DNA from: Candidatus Zixiibacteriota bacterium
GTDB lineage: Bacteria; Zixibacteria; MSB-5A5; UM-FILTER-46-8
Assembly: GCA_014730345.1 (NCBI GenBank)
Contig: WJIJ01000039.1
Span: forward strand, 1-40,832
Length of the DNA stretch: 40,832 nucleotides
Direction: 5' to 3'
A model generated the notes under the pieces. The model saw nothing but the letters and a program-made list of their open reading frames with translations. It ran no database searches and was not told where the DNA came from. A program made the translations under genes and the position numbers. Positions 25,430 to 35,700 of the stretch are shown here, one piece after another (positions within the stretch are counted from its first letter, which is position 1; each line of letters opens with the position of its first letter).

Positions 25430-26224
25430 ATGGGATTTATTCAAAACTTCCTGCTGGGAGTTCGAAAAAGAGAAAAATGGTATCACAGGCTGGTTTATGA
25501 TACAGCCATTTCCATACGCCACCTGCGCCTGCCATTCTCCAAATTCTGGGGCGCGATATTTTTCAATGAACGCAATTTCCGGTTGATGGTCTGGAGACGC
25601 CTGAAACAATTCTTCTATTACGAACCCATGTTCCGCTACCGTTGCGGGCGGGTCGGCAAAGCGCTCTATATCGAAACCACTTTCCCGCTGATTATGGGAT
25701 ACGGCACGGTCAATGTCGGCGATAGGGTTCGTATATCCGGCAATGCCACCTTTATTGTTTCCTACAAGGTCCATCCCAATCCGACTATTGAAATTGGCGA
25801 TGATGTTTACATCGGCTTCAGGACCATCTTTTCCTGCGCCGAGAGGATTACCATCGGCGACCGGATTCTCATGGCCCAGGGCGTGCAGATATACGACAAC
25901 AATAACCACCCGCTTGACCCGGAAGCGCGCGCAAAAAACGAGCCGGTGGAGCCGGAGGGAGTCGCGCCGGTGGTTATCGAAGACGATGTATGGCTCGGTT
26001 CCGATGTCATTATCATGAAAGGCGTTACCGTAGGGCGAGGTTCTGTGGTCGCCGCGGGGGCTGTAGTGGTCAAGGACGTTCCCCCGATGACTGTGGCCGC
26101 CGGGAACCCGGCTAAAATCGTAAAGGAAATTAAATCGCTCTCGGGCGATTCCAAAACAACTACCGATGGAGAGGAGATAAAGAGAAATGACGGAACGATC
26201 ACCGCATCCTCTCAAAACGGATGA
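25430..26224 (+). CDS. Hexapeptide-repeat acyltransferase
   Basis: The 264-residue protein has a left-handed beta-helix made of hexapeptide repeats (from about residue 95: VNVGDRVRISGNATF, IEIGDDVYIGFRTIF, ITIGDRILMAQGVQI, VVIEDDVWLGSDVII, VTVGRGSVVAAGAVV), with a YDNNNHP loop containing the probable catalytic His and the usual ending GNPAKIVKEI. It resembles maltose/galactoside O-acetyltransferases of polysaccharide clusters, which acetylate a sugar from acetyl-CoA. The first 90 residues form an additional N-terminal domain without a known motif. The C-terminal 20 residues are hydrophilic. The end overlaps the start region of the FemAB-like gene. Confidence 0.88.
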   Translation: MGFIQNFLLGVRKREKWYHRLVYDTAISIRHLRLPFSKFWGAIFFNERNFRLMVWRRLKQFFYYEPMFRYRCGRVGKALYIETTFPLIMGYGTVNVGDRVRISGNATFIVSYKVHPNPTIEIGDDVYIGFRTIFSCAERITIGDRILMAQGVQIYDNNNHPLDPEARAKNEPVEPEGVAPVVIEDDVWLGSDVIIMKGVTVGRGSVVAAGAVVVKDVPPMTVAAGNPAKIVKEIKSLSGDSKTTTDGEEIKRNDGTITASSQNG

Positions 26225-27284
26225 GAAAATGTCTGACACCAGTAATATAAATATAAAACTCGCGGACCAAAGCGATATCGAGAAATGGGATAATTACCTT
26301 GAGAAATCATCCAATAAAACTTTTGCCCACCGCTGGGGATGGTCAGAGGTGCTTAAAAATTCCTTCGGGGTGAAACCTTATTATTTCATCGCCGGGGAAA
26401 ATGGAGAAGTGCGGGGGATTTTGCCCACAACGCTGATGAAAAGCATGCTTTTCGGAAAGTTCCTGATTTCACTTCCCTGGCTCGATTACGGAGGGCCGGT
26501 CGCGGACAATGAAGAGATAGCATTAAAGCTGGTGGACTCTGCCGATAAACTCGCCCGGGATAACGACTGCGAATTTTTCGAGATGCGCGCCGTACGCCAC
26601 CGCCTCGCTGATATGACCGAGAAAACCGACAAACGGGAATTTATCATCGACCTCTCCGGAGGCGAAGAGACAGTTTGGAAATCGTTCGATGCCAAGGCCC
26701 GCAACCAGGTGCGCAAGGCCGAAAAAGCCAACCTCACCGTGGAGTTCGGTGGTGTTGAAATGCTGGGTGAATTCTACAAGGTCTTTGCCTGTAACATGCG
26801 CGATTTAGGCACGCCGGTCTGGCCCTCGAGCCTGTTTACGGAAATATTCAGAAACTTCCCCGGTGATGCCGAATTCGCCCTGGTGAAACTGGACGGCAAC
26901 GCCATTGCCGGCGGGTTGCTATTGCATTACGGTGATTATTCAGGTGTCCCTTCAGCATCCGCGTATCGCCATTACCTGAACCTCTGCCCCAACAACATCC
27001 TCTACTGGGAGATTATCAAAAGATGTATCCAGCGGGGCTCAACCGTATTCGATTTCGGCAGGAGTTCCGAAAACGCGGGCACATACCGTTTTAAAAAACA
27101 ATGGTCGAAAAAATCAGTAGAGCCCAGGGAACAGGTTTGGCAGTACCGCCTTTTTAAAATCGACAACCTGCCGGAGCTAAATCCCAACAATCCCAAGTTC
27201 AAACTGGCAATAAATATCTGGAGGCGTTTGCCGCTTCCAATAGCGAACTTCCTCGGCCCTAAAATCGTTACAAAACTTCCGTAG
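26187..27284 (+). CDS. FemAB-like GNAT-fold protein of the polysaccharide cluster
   Basis: The protein of up to 365 residues resembles the FemAB family of peptide- or amino-acid-transferring enzymes, here in the form found in exopolysaccharide gene clusters. A central segment FDAKARNQVRKAEKANLTVEFG (about residues 171-192 of the longer form) and FYKVFACNMRDLGTPVWPSSLF are typical, followed by the RCIQRGSTVFDFGRSSENAGTYRFKKQW signature around residues 280-307. ATG at 26187, preceded by GGAGAGGAG, overlaps the previous gene by 38 bases; ATG at 26229 is a later alternative that removes 14 residues. The acceptor is unknown. It could modify a glycan, a peptide bridge or a lipid-linked intermediate. 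Confidence 0.8.
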   Translation: MTERSPHPLKTDEKMSDTSNINIKLADQSDIEKWDNYLEKSSNKTFAHRWGWSEVLKNSFGVKPYYFIAGENGEVRGILPTTLMKSMLFGKFLISLPWLDYGGPVADNEEIALKLVDSADKLARDNDCEFFEMRAVRHRLADMTEKTDKREFIIDLSGGEETVWKSFDAKARNQVRKAEKANLTVEFGGVEMLGEFYKVFACNMRDLGTPVWPSSLFTEIFRNFPGDAEFALVKLDGNAIAGGLLLHYGDYSGVPSASAYRHYLNLCPNNILYWEIIKRCIQRGSTVFDFGRSSENAGTYRFKKQWSKKSVEPREQVWQYRLFKIDNLPELNPNNPKFKLAINIWRRLPLPIANFLGPKIVTKLP

Positions 27285-27286
27285 CT

Positions 27287-28462
27287 ATGTTCAGCGCAAT
27301 ACCGCCCGTCGGAACGCCTTTATCATGGAGATATTTATTCTCCCCGGGAGAGAATGCCGATAAATTCAAATCGCGAATCGAAAAACTGCTGACCGGAAAA
27401 TGCTACCTGACATCTTCAGGTAAGTCGGCACTATATCTGATTTTAAAGTCCTCAGCGGAAATTTACCCCGGCAAGGACGAAGTTATAATTCCCGATTACA
27501 CCTGCTGGACAGTTCCCTCGGCTGTAATACGGGCGGGCATGAAACTTAAGACCATCGATATTCAGCCGGGCAATTTCGGAATCGATCCCCAGCAACTTGA
27601 AGAGAATATCTCCGGCAAAACACTAACGGTCATCGCCGCCCATCTCTTTGGAATACCCGGGGATATCGAAGCAATAGAGAAAATCTGCAGGGAGAGGGGT
27701 GTCATATTAATCGATGACGCCGCCCAGGCTTTGGGAGCTAAGGTTGGCGGACGGCAAATCGGCTCCTTCGGCGACGCGTCGGCGCTCAGCTTCGGAAGGG
27801 GCAAAAATATCACCACCCTTTCGGGGGGGGCCGCGGTGATAAGAAATAATGAATTACGGGATGTCGCCAATGGAATTTACAGCCGTGAATTCAGCAATCC
27901 GCTAACGGGCGCGCTAAAAGACACGATACAGCTTGCCGCGTACAAGATTCTCTTTAACCGCCATCTATACTGGATCCCCGATACAATGCCGTTTCTGGAG
28001 CTGGGTAAAACCGAATTCAATCCCCGGTTCGATATCCATAAACTACCCGAGAACCGGGCATCGCGGGGAGCTATGATGATAGGCAACCTTGAACGAATAA
28101 CCGGACACCGCGTTGAAACCGGAAGAAAATACCGAGAAAGGTTATCCGGGATAGGACAAATTGAACTTCCCGAGCCGGAGTTAAATTCACAACCTGTTTA
28201 TTTACGCTATCCCGTTATCTTAAAAGACGAAAAAAGAAGACGATATATCCTTGAGAAGGGGCATTCGTTGGGAATTTCGGCAATGTATCCGGGGAAAGTA
28301 AGCTCAATTGATGGAATCTCCCCGTATCTCTCCGGCAATGATATTTCCAACCCGAATGCCGAGTATATTGCCCGCGGCCTGGTAACACTGCCAACCCATT
28401 TTCAGATAAATGATGTTGATGTGCGCCGGATTTCGGATTTTATTACCGACGCGGTCAGATAA
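27287..28462 (+). CDS. DegT/DnrJ/EryC1/StrS-family sugar aminotransferase
   Basis: PLP-dependent enzyme of 391 residues that most likely places an amino group on a nucleotide-linked keto sugar. Motifs: TSSGKSALYLILKS near the start, VIIPDYTCWTVPSAVIRAG at about residues 67-85, AAHLFGIPGDIEAI, the ILIDDAAQALGA segment whose Asp binds the pyridine nitrogen, and SFGRGKNITTLSGGAAV with the PLP lysine Lys173. In this family the text is more often SF...KN...GEGG; the substitution LSGGAA for GEGGA is a small change, but the Lys is kept. It starts 3 bases after the previous stop. Confidence 0.88.
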   Translation: MFSAIPPVGTPLSWRYLFSPGENADKFKSRIEKLLTGKCYLTSSGKSALYLILKSSAEIYPGKDEVIIPDYTCWTVPSAVIRAGMKLKTIDIQPGNFGIDPQQLEENISGKTLTVIAAHLFGIPGDIEAIEKICRERGVILIDDAAQALGAKVGGRQIGSFGDASALSFGRGKNITTLSGGAAVIRNNELRDVANGIYSREFSNPLTGALKDTIQLAAYKILFNRHLYWIPDTMPFLELGKTEFNPRFDIHKLPENRASRGAMMIGNLERITGHRVETGRKYRERLSGIGQIELPEPELNSQPVYLRYPVILKDEKRRRYILEKGHSLGISAMYPGKVSSIDGISPYLSGNDISNPNAEYIARGLVTLPTHFQINDVDVRRISDFITDAVR

Positions 28463-28510
28463 AGAGAGGATTCGATAACCCAATTCAGTAATCAATAATA
28501 AAGTGACATA

Positions 28511-30865
28511 TTGGAAAACAGCTTAACATTGCAGGAAGTACAGAGGAAGAAAAAAGAATATATCGACGAAGACCGGGGGATCCCGATCGTATGTTTCGCC
28601 GAGGACTGGGGACGGCTGCCATCTTCGACCCAGCATCTCATACGAGGATTGTCTAAAACCCATCGCATACTCTGGGTGGACAGTCTCGGTCTGCGCACTC
28701 CGTCGGCGGGAAGCAAAGGCGATTTGACGCGGATATTCTCCAAAATAAAGAATTTCCTTTCCGGGATAAAAGAAGTGGAGCCAAACATCTACCGCTTCAC
28801 GCCCATCGTCATCCCCATGTACAAATACCGCTGGGTAAGATGGTTCAACAAGAACCTGCTGAAGCTTTTTATCAAAACCTACCTGCGCGGTAAGGGGATT
28901 CGGAAGTTCATCAATTGGTCATCATGCCCCACATCGGCGGATCTAACCGGGGAGCTGGGCGAGTTCGCCAGCGTTTATTACATCGGCGATGAGTTTTCCG
29001 AATTTACCCAGTTCGATAAGGGACTCGTGGGTGAGCTGGAGCGCAAACTGCTCATTAAATCCGATATACTATTCGTGGTCTCCGATAAACTCACTGAGAC
29101 AAAATCCCAGTTCAACTCCCTTGTTTACAAAGTCCCCCACGGATGCGACTTCGAACATTTCTCCCGAACCCTTCAATTGGGCGATGATGACATCCCCGAA
29201 GATTTGAAGAAAATCCCCGGCCCGCGGGTCGGCTACTATGGTCTCGTTCGCGACTGGTTCGACTTCGGGATGTTGCGGGACATTTTCTCACGCCGGCAGG
29301 ACTGGTCTTTGGCGCTGGTGGGACCCTCGGATACCGACACATCGGAAATCGACAAGCTCGAAAATGTGCACATGCTCGGACCCAAGCCCTACAAACAGCT
29401 GCCGAATTACCTGCGGGGTTTCGACTGTTGCATTATTCCCTATCGCAAAACCGAAATTACCATAAACGCCAACCCGTTGAAACTCCTCGAATACATGTCC
29501 TCCGGTAAACCTATCGTAACCACCGACCTGCCCTCTGTTTATCCGTACAGGGATGGTTTAAATACAGCCGGAGATACCGCCGGATTCGAAGCCGCAATCG
29601 AAAAAGCTATGGGAGTTGAAGATGAAAAATCAACATCGACACGAATACAAATTGCCCGGGCAAATTCATGGCAGTCACGCGTCGATAATATCGAAAAATC
29701 TTTCGATAAACATATTTACCCCTTCAGCAGGAAAACCGAAAGCCCGGTGGTAATGCACCTCATCGCCGCAATGAGTATCGCCGGAGCGGAAAAGGTGATA
29801 TTGAACCTCTTTGGGCAGAAGGATAATACCGAATTCGATTTGAGGGCGGCTTCATTTGTCCGCTACGCCGATGGAAGCGGGACCGAATTCCTTACAGCTG
29901 TCAACGAAACCGGTTGCGCAACCGACCGGATCTATATAGACAAAAGATGGTCATGGTCGGATATTCGCGCGCTTAAGAGGATAATCCGGCGCCATAATGT
30001 AAAGATATTGCATACCCATGGCTACAAATCCGACATCAATGGTATAATCGCCGCCAGGCTGACCGGGATTCCATTGGTGGCTACCGCCCACGGTTTCACC
30101 GCCGCCGATGAGAATCTTCAGCTCTATGAAAAAATCGACAGGTTCTTCCTGAAATTCGCCGACCGGGTGCTATGTGTATCCGACAATGTTCGCGAAAGCC
30201 TGCGCCGGGCCGGTATCGACCCGTTAAAAGCCGAAGTGGTTACCAACGCGGTCGATTTCGAATATTTCCAGAAGGACGCCGATATCGAATTCCGGGACAA
30301 ATGGAATATCAACGAAGGCGAAATAGTAATCGGTTCAGCAGGCAGGTTATCCGCAGAGAAGGGGCATATAAATTTGATCAAAGCCGCCGCTGAACTGCCG
30401 CCGGTAGTGCGAGAAAAAATGAAAATTGTTATCGCCGGCGACGGCCCCCGCAAAGATGAGTTGCTAAAACTCGCCTCGGAAAAAGGTCTTGCCGACAGAT
30501 TAATCCTTGCCGGTTTCATCTCCGATATGCGTTCTTTCTACCAGGCGGTCGACATCTTCTGCCTGCCATCGCTGACCGAGGGACTGCCCTTGACCATACT
30601 CGAAGCGGCGGCCTCCAAAAAGGCGATTGTAGCCAGCAATGTTGGTTACATCCCTCATTTAATTGACGATGGTTTCGATGGATTTACCCCGGTGGCCGGC
30701 GATGTCAGCTCGCTTGCGGGAATACTAATTAAGCTGTTAAACTCACAAGATGATATCGAACTCTACGGAGACCGGATTTTCAATAAACTCCGCGTCGATT
30801 ACAGCGTCGAGAACTGGGCGCAGAAGATTTTCGATATTTACGACAACCTTTTAATCAAATCCTGA
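28511..30865 (+). CDS. Double GT4-type glycosyltransferase fusion
   Basis: The 784-residue protein consists of two glycosyltransferase family 4-like (GT-B) modules in tandem. Module 1 (about residues 20-400) begins IVCFAEDWGRLPSSTQHLIR and has a donor-binding part with YYGLVRDWFDF and LLEYMSSGKPIVTTDLPSVY near residue 328. Module 2 (about 412-784) begins VVMHLIAAMSIAGAEKVILN and has IGSAGRLSAEKGHINLIKAA and PSLTEGLPLTILEAAASKKA near residue 687, with the usual E-x7-E positions. A single chain holding both would add two sugars in sequence. Start is TTG at 28511, the only option after an in-frame TAA just upstream, with no strong ribosome site. It is followed 7 bases later by a GT2 gene. Confidence 0.88.
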   Translation: MENSLTLQEVQRKKKEYIDEDRGIPIVCFAEDWGRLPSSTQHLIRGLSKTHRILWVDSLGLRTPSAGSKGDLTRIFSKIKNFLSGIKEVEPNIYRFTPIVIPMYKYRWVRWFNKNLLKLFIKTYLRGKGIRKFINWSSCPTSADLTGELGEFASVYYIGDEFSEFTQFDKGLVGELERKLLIKSDILFVVSDKLTETKSQFNSLVYKVPHGCDFEHFSRTLQLGDDDIPEDLKKIPGPRVGYYGLVRDWFDFGMLRDIFSRRQDWSLALVGPSDTDTSEIDKLENVHMLGPKPYKQLPNYLRGFDCCIIPYRKTEITINANPLKLLEYMSSGKPIVTTDLPSVYPYRDGLNTAGDTAGFEAAIEKAMGVEDEKSTSTRIQIARANSWQSRVDNIEKSFDKHIYPFSRKTESPVVMHLIAAMSIAGAEKVILNLFGQKDNTEFDLRAASFVRYADGSGTEFLTAVNETGCATDRIYIDKRWSWSDIRALKRIIRRHNVKILHTHGYKSDINGIIAARLTGIPLVATAHGFTAADENLQLYEKIDRFFLKFADRVLCVSDNVRESLRRAGIDPLKAEVVTNAVDFEYFQKDADIEFRDKWNINEGEIVIGSAGRLSAEKGHINLIKAAAELPPVVREKMKIVIAGDGPRKDELLKLASEKGLADRLILAGFISDMRSFYQAVDIFCLPSLTEGLPLTILEAAASKKAIVASNVGYIPHLIDDGFDGFTPVAGDVSSLAGILIKLLNSQDDIELYGDRIFNKLRVDYSVENWAQKIFDIYDNLLIKS

Positions 30866-30872
30866 GGTCGCT

Positions 30873-32012
30873 TTGCTGGAACTGATTTACTGGCTCTCAT
30901 TCGCGGTACTTCTTTACACTTATTTCGGCTACCCTGTCTTGATGCTTATAATCGGCAAACGTAAACCCGATTACCGCAGGGATGAGACATTCCTGCCTAA
31001 AGTTTCCCTGCTTATATGCGCATACAATGAAAAAGATGTCATCCGCGAGAAATTGGAGAACGCCCTCGCAACCGATTATCCCGGGGATAAATTCGAAATA
31101 GTAGTGGTCTCCGACGGCTCCACCGACGGCACCAATGAAATCATCGAGAGTTTTCATGACCCGCGGCTGAAATTTTTCACCTATACCGACCGGGGCGGTA
31201 AAGCTAAAGCTCTGAACACCGGAATGAAACACCTCACCGGCGATATCGCCGTGCTGACCGATGCCAATGTCCTGTTCGAAAACGATGCCATTAAAAAACT
31301 CGCCATCTACTTTAGCGGCGAATCTATCGGTTGTGTGGTGGGCAATGTTATCCTCCGCTCAAAGGATGGTACAATCGTCGGCGAGGGTGTTTACTCCCGC
31401 TATGAAAAGGCGGTGCATACCGCCGAAGGGAATTTCAACACCATGATAACTGTCGATGGCGCCATGTACGCCATGCGCCGAAAACACCTCGCGCCCGTCC
31501 CCCCCGATTCGCTGACCGATGACTGGTACCTGGCAACAGGTGTTCTTGGGCTGAATAAAAAAATCATCTACGCCCCCGAAGCGGTCGGTTATGAACATGC
31601 CGCCGAATCGGTCGCCGGGGAATTTAAAAGAAAAGTCCGCATGATTGCCGGCGGTTACCAAACCGCCTTCCGCCGTGCGGATGTATTCCTTAACCCCTTC
31701 AAATATCCCATCATAAGCTTCATGTTCTTCTCCCATAAGCTACTGCGGTGGACCGCCATGTTTTTCATGGCCGCCTTGTGCGTGTCTAATCTTCCGCTCG
31801 TCTTTTGCGGGTCATGGTATCAACTTACATTTGCCGGCCAGGGGATATTTTACGGGTTTGCCCTGATGGGATGGCTTTACAGCGAAAGGTTAAAATCCCC
31901 GCCGTTTTATATTCCGTATTATTTTACAGCCGTCAACTGGGCGGCGGTGATGGGTTTGATAAAGTATCTAACTGGTGGACAAAAAGTTACCTGGGAAAGA
32001 GGAAGGAATTAA
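30873..32012 (+). CDS. GT2-family membrane glycosyltransferase
   Basis: The 379-residue processive-type GT2 has an N-terminal membrane helix (about residues 2-20), the donor domain VSLLICAYNEKDVI then VVVSDGSTDGTNEI with the first acidic residues near 79-84, LTDANVLF near 128-135 and the acceptor-base region SLTDDWYLATG near 214-224, then three more membrane helices at the C-terminus (about 285-375). It resembles enzymes that make beta-linked polysaccharides such as poly-N-acetylglucosamine or other linear glycans, but product is not predictable. Start is TTG with TGAGGT upstream. An inverted repeat at 32011-32064 follows the gene. Confidence 0.87.
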   Translation: MLELIYWLSFAVLLYTYFGYPVLMLIIGKRKPDYRRDETFLPKVSLLICAYNEKDVIREKLENALATDYPGDKFEIVVVSDGSTDGTNEIIESFHDPRLKFFTYTDRGGKAKALNTGMKHLTGDIAVLTDANVLFENDAIKKLAIYFSGESIGCVVGNVILRSKDGTIVGEGVYSRYEKAVHTAEGNFNTMITVDGAMYAMRRKHLAPVPPDSLTDDWYLATGVLGLNKKIIYAPEAVGYEHAAESVAGEFKRKVRMIAGGYQTAFRRADVFLNPFKYPIISFMFFSHKLLRWTAMFFMAALCVSNLPLVFCGSWYQLTFAGQGIFYGFALMGWLYSERLKSPPFYIPYYFTAVNWAAVMGLIKYLTGGQKVTWERGRN

Positions 32013-32064
32013 CAGCTTTTCCGTATGCGTATTTTACCGTTTAAATGTCCTGTCGAAAGCTGTT
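32011..32064. repeat. Inverted repeat at the end of the polysaccharide cluster
   Basis: AACAGCTTT (32011-32019) and AAAGCTGTT (32056-32064) are perfectly complementary over 9 bases, with a 36-base loop. The first arm overlaps the stop codon of the GT2 gene. It lies between convergent genes and may act in ending transcription, but has no good T run. Confidence 0.35.
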
Positions 32065-32085
32065 TGCTATTGAAGGATCTCCTTA

Positions 32086-32352
32086 CTAATTATACTCCTC
32101 GTACTCGTCCTGAAAACCCTTTTTAAAGTCTTCTTCGAAATCCTGATATTCTACATCTTCATAATCATCGTAATCATCATCCGCATCCTCGGCGGTATCT
32201 TCGGCGTCATCAACATAATCTTCCACTTCTTCATCCAAATCAACCTGTTCATCATCGACTCCGAGAGCCGCGCATTCTTCTGAACAGAATGGATTTCTTC
32301 CGACCCAGTAGGGTTCGCTCTTGATCTTTTCTCCACAACCAACGCAAATCAT
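32086..32352 (-). CDS. Small zinc-ribbon protein with acidic tail, function unknown
   Basis: The 88-residue protein starts with a four-cysteine knuckle, MICVGCGEKI (Cys3, Cys6) and FCSEECA (Cys23, Cys27), with the pattern CxxC...CxxxC, probably a zinc ribbon related to the HypA- or MYND-like small treble clefts. The remaining 60 residues are almost all Asp, Glu, Tyr and Val (ACIDIC: EDADDDYDDYEDVEYQDFEE), giving a strongly negative, probably disordered tail. A clear GGAGAGG site precedes the ATG. No known function was recognised. It is on the same strand as pyruvate phosphate dikinase, but a terminator-like hairpin lies in the 435-base gap between them. Confidence 0.7.
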   Translation of the reverse strand: MICVGCGEKIKSEPYWVGRNPFCSEECAALGVDDEQVDLDEEVEDYVDDAEDTAEDADDDYDDYEDVEYQDFEEDFKKGFQDEYEEYN

Positions 32353-32787
32353 TATTCTAACCTCTCCGAATTATAGTGGTTGGAATCCTGTTCTCATTGA
32401 CTTCCTGCATCGGGTTTATTTTAGGGATTTCGCGCTAAATATATCGGCATTATTAATCTTGTCAATAGCAAATTTCATCCGCTTTAACATTTTTTTCAGA
32501 CCATTAAGTTCCGCCAAATTGGAGATAAAAATAAAAAAGGCGGGTGGTTCTCCCGCCTTTCTGTGGGCTTGCTTAAAAGCGTATTATCAAATCGCCGCAG
32601 AGTAGCAACCTGAGTCGCGGAGTGAAGCAAAGCGAATGAGAATGTTTTTATACTTATCATGCTTATTTCCCTCGATAAACCGGGGGAAACTAAACATGCC
32701 ACGCGTTCCGCCTCAGCGGATTTTAGAACATGCCGCGCTTCAGTTCACTTATTTTACATGCCTCTATTAGAGGTCTCGTAACTTAAA
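32353..32787. other. Non-coding interval between the zinc-ribbon gene and ppdK
   Basis: The 435-base gap holds a terminator-like hairpin at 32536-32560, a region with a compact GC-rich, repeat-like composition at 32601-32643 (GCAACCTGAGTCGCGGAGTG and following), and a small palindrome CCTCTATTAGAGG at 32761-32773. Short minus-strand frames here lack ribosome binding sites and are not believed to be genes. Confidence 0.5.
32530..32560 (-). terminator. Rho-independent terminator of ppdK
   Basis: AAAGGCGGG (32536-32544) and CCCGCCTTT (32552-32560) form a 9-bp stem with a 7-base loop. On the minus strand it is followed by a TTTTTTATTTTT run, so it faces transcripts coming from ppdK, about 230 bases downstream of that stop. 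Confidence 0.75.
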
Positions 32788-35700
32788 TCACGCCATCGTC
32801 CACCCGGTATCCTCCAATGTCGCCTGCGCCGCCGCAAGCCTCGCTATCGGAACCCGGAACGGCGAACAGCTGACATAGTCCAATCCTATCGCGTTGCAGA
32901 ACTCGATGGACTTGGGATCGCCGCCATGCTCTCCGCAGATACCGACTTTCAGGTCCTTCTTGGTCGCCCTGCCTTTCTCGGTACCCATCCGCACCAGTTG
33001 CCCTATTCCTGACTGGTCCAGGGTCACGAAAGGATCGGCATCCAGTATTCCATGGTCCACGTAATAGCGCAGGAACTTGGCCGCGTCATCGCGGGAGTAG
33101 CCGAATCCCATCTGGGTAAGGTCGTTGGTGCCAAAGCTGAAGAAATCCGCTTCCTCGGCTATCTCATCGGCGGTCAACGCTCCCCGCGGTATCTCTATCA
33201 TCGTACCCACGAGATACTTCAGGTCAACGCCGTGCTTCTTGATAACCTCTTCGGCGACACGGACAATTATCTCCTTCTGGTTTTTTAATTCGGCGACGGT
33301 GCCTACCAGCGGAATCATCACCTCCGGCACAACCGGTTTGCCGCTATGGGCAACTTCGCAGGCCGCCTCGAATATCGCCCGAGCCTGCATCTCGGTAATC
33401 TCCGGATATGTTATCCCCAACCGGCATCCGCGGTGACCGAGCATAGGGTTGAACTCGGTCAATTCTTCGACACGGTTTAACAGGAACTCCTTCTCCTTTA
33501 TCTGCTCCGGGTCATCCTTGCGCACTTTCATCTCCGCAATCTCCACCATCAGCTCTTCCCTCTTGGGAAGGAATTCGTGCAACGGCGGGTCGATAGTACG
33601 GATTGTTACCGGGTAACCGCGCATAACCTCGAAAAGCCCCTTGAAGTCTTTCTTCTGGAAGGGGAGGAGCTTCTCCAGCGCTTCGGAGCGTTTCTGCTCA
33701 TTCTCCGCGAGAATCATCTCCCGGACGATAGGCAGACGGTCCTCGGCGAAGAACATGTGCTCGGTACGGCATAGCCCTATCCCCTCGGCGCCGAATTTTA
33801 TCGCCTGCTCGGCATCACGGGGCACATCGGCATTGGTGCGTATTTTCAGCCGGCGGTATTTATCGGCCCAGGACATGAATATTCCGAACTCTCCGGAAAG
33901 CTCCGGCTCGATAGTAGGCACTTCACCTAACATTACCTCGCCGGTGGAACCGTTGAGGGTTATCACATCGCCTTCCTTAACGATATGTTCACCGACGATA
34001 AAGTTCTTCTCGCTGTAATATACCTTTATCTCCTCGCACCCTGCTACACACGGCTTGCCCATTCCCCTGGCAACGACTGCCGCGTGGGAAGTCATACCTC
34101 CGCGGGAAGTCAGGATACCGCGCGAGGCTATCATGCCATTAATATCGTCGGGATTGGTCTCATGGCGCACAAGTATGACATTATTGCCATCCTCCGCAAA
34201 ACGTTCGGCATCCTCGGCATTGAAGACAACCTTGCCCGATGCCGCTCCCGGAGATGCCGACAGGCCGCGGGCAATCACCGTGGGAGTGGCCGATGGATCT
34301 ATATTCCTGTGCAACAGTTGGTTCAATGATTCCGGGGCTATGCGGAACAGGGCTTCCTGTTCGGTTATAAGCTTCTCCTTAACCATATCCACCGCGATTT
34401 TTACGGCGGCATGGGCGGTGCGTTTACCGGTCCTGGTCTGGAGCATATAAAGCGTCCCTTCCTGGATAGTAAACTCGAAATCCTGAATATCACGGTAATG
34501 CTTTTCAAGCTTGGTGGTTATATCAACAAGCTGGTTATACACCTTGGGCATCTCTTTGCCCAATTCGCTGATATGTTTCGGCGTCCTGATTCCGGCAACA
34601 ACATCCTCACCCTGCGCGTTGGTTAAATATTCGCCGTAGAAATCAGGATTTCCGGTCGCCGGGTCGCGGGTAAATCCCACGCCGGTTGCGGAGTTGGTGC
34701 CCATGTTGCCGAATACCATCGTCTGCACATTAACCGCCGTTCCCAGGTCGCCGGGGATATTCTCCGATTTACGGTATGTTATCGCCCGCGGATTGTTCCA
34801 CGATTTGAACACCGCGTCGCGGGACATTCTCAACTGGGTCAACGGATCCTGGGGGAAATCCTCGCCGGTCTTCTCCCTGATTACTCCCTTAAATCTCTCA
34901 ATGAGCGTCTTTAAATGGTCAGGGGTAAGATCGGTATCGAATTTGAGCCGGTTATGCTCTTTGATCTCATCGAGTATATCCTCGAAATCGGCTTTATCGA
35001 TTCCCAGCACAACATTTCCGAACATGGCGATAAAGCGGCGGTAACTATCCAGCGCGAACCGTTCGTTTCCGGTCAGTTCAGCAAGTCCAACCACCGTCTC
35101 ATCGTTCAATCCCAGGTTAAGCACCGTATCCATCATTCCCGGCATGGAGAACTTTGCCCCTGAACGCACCGATACCAGCAGTGGGTCCTTGGGATTACCG
35201 AACTTCTTCCCCACTGATTTCTCCACCTTCTCCAGGTACTTCAACATCTGCTCATCGGCTTTTTCCGGGATCGTCATGTTGTTTTCATAAAACAGGGTGC
35301 AAACTTCGGTAGTGATAGTAAATCCCGGCGGTACCGGAACACCGGCATTGGTCATCTCCGCCAGCCCGGCGCCCTTGCCGCCGAGAAGGTCTTTCATGTC
35401 GCCGGCGCCCTCAGCTTTGCCGTCGCCGAAATAATAAACATATTTCCCCTTCGGGGTTTTCTTGGAAGCACCGGTTTTCTTCTGGGGAATGCCGACTTTG
35501 ACCACCCTGGTCTTCACGGATTTTTTCTTGGTTGCTTTCTTCTTGGTTGCTTTCTTTTTCATAGTTTTTTTCTTAGTTGCCTTCTTCTTGGTTGTTTTCT
35601 TCTTCGTTGTCGCTTTTTTTGCCTTTTTTGTTACTTTCTTTGCAGACTTTTTCTTGGTCGTTTTCTTCTTCGCCGCCTTTTTCCTCGCGGTCTTTTTACC

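Noticed and set aside
32496-32702. Minus-strand frame of 68 codons downstream of ppdK
   Set aside because: It runs through the terminator hairpin and the repeat-like patch and has no ribosome site; probably not a gene.
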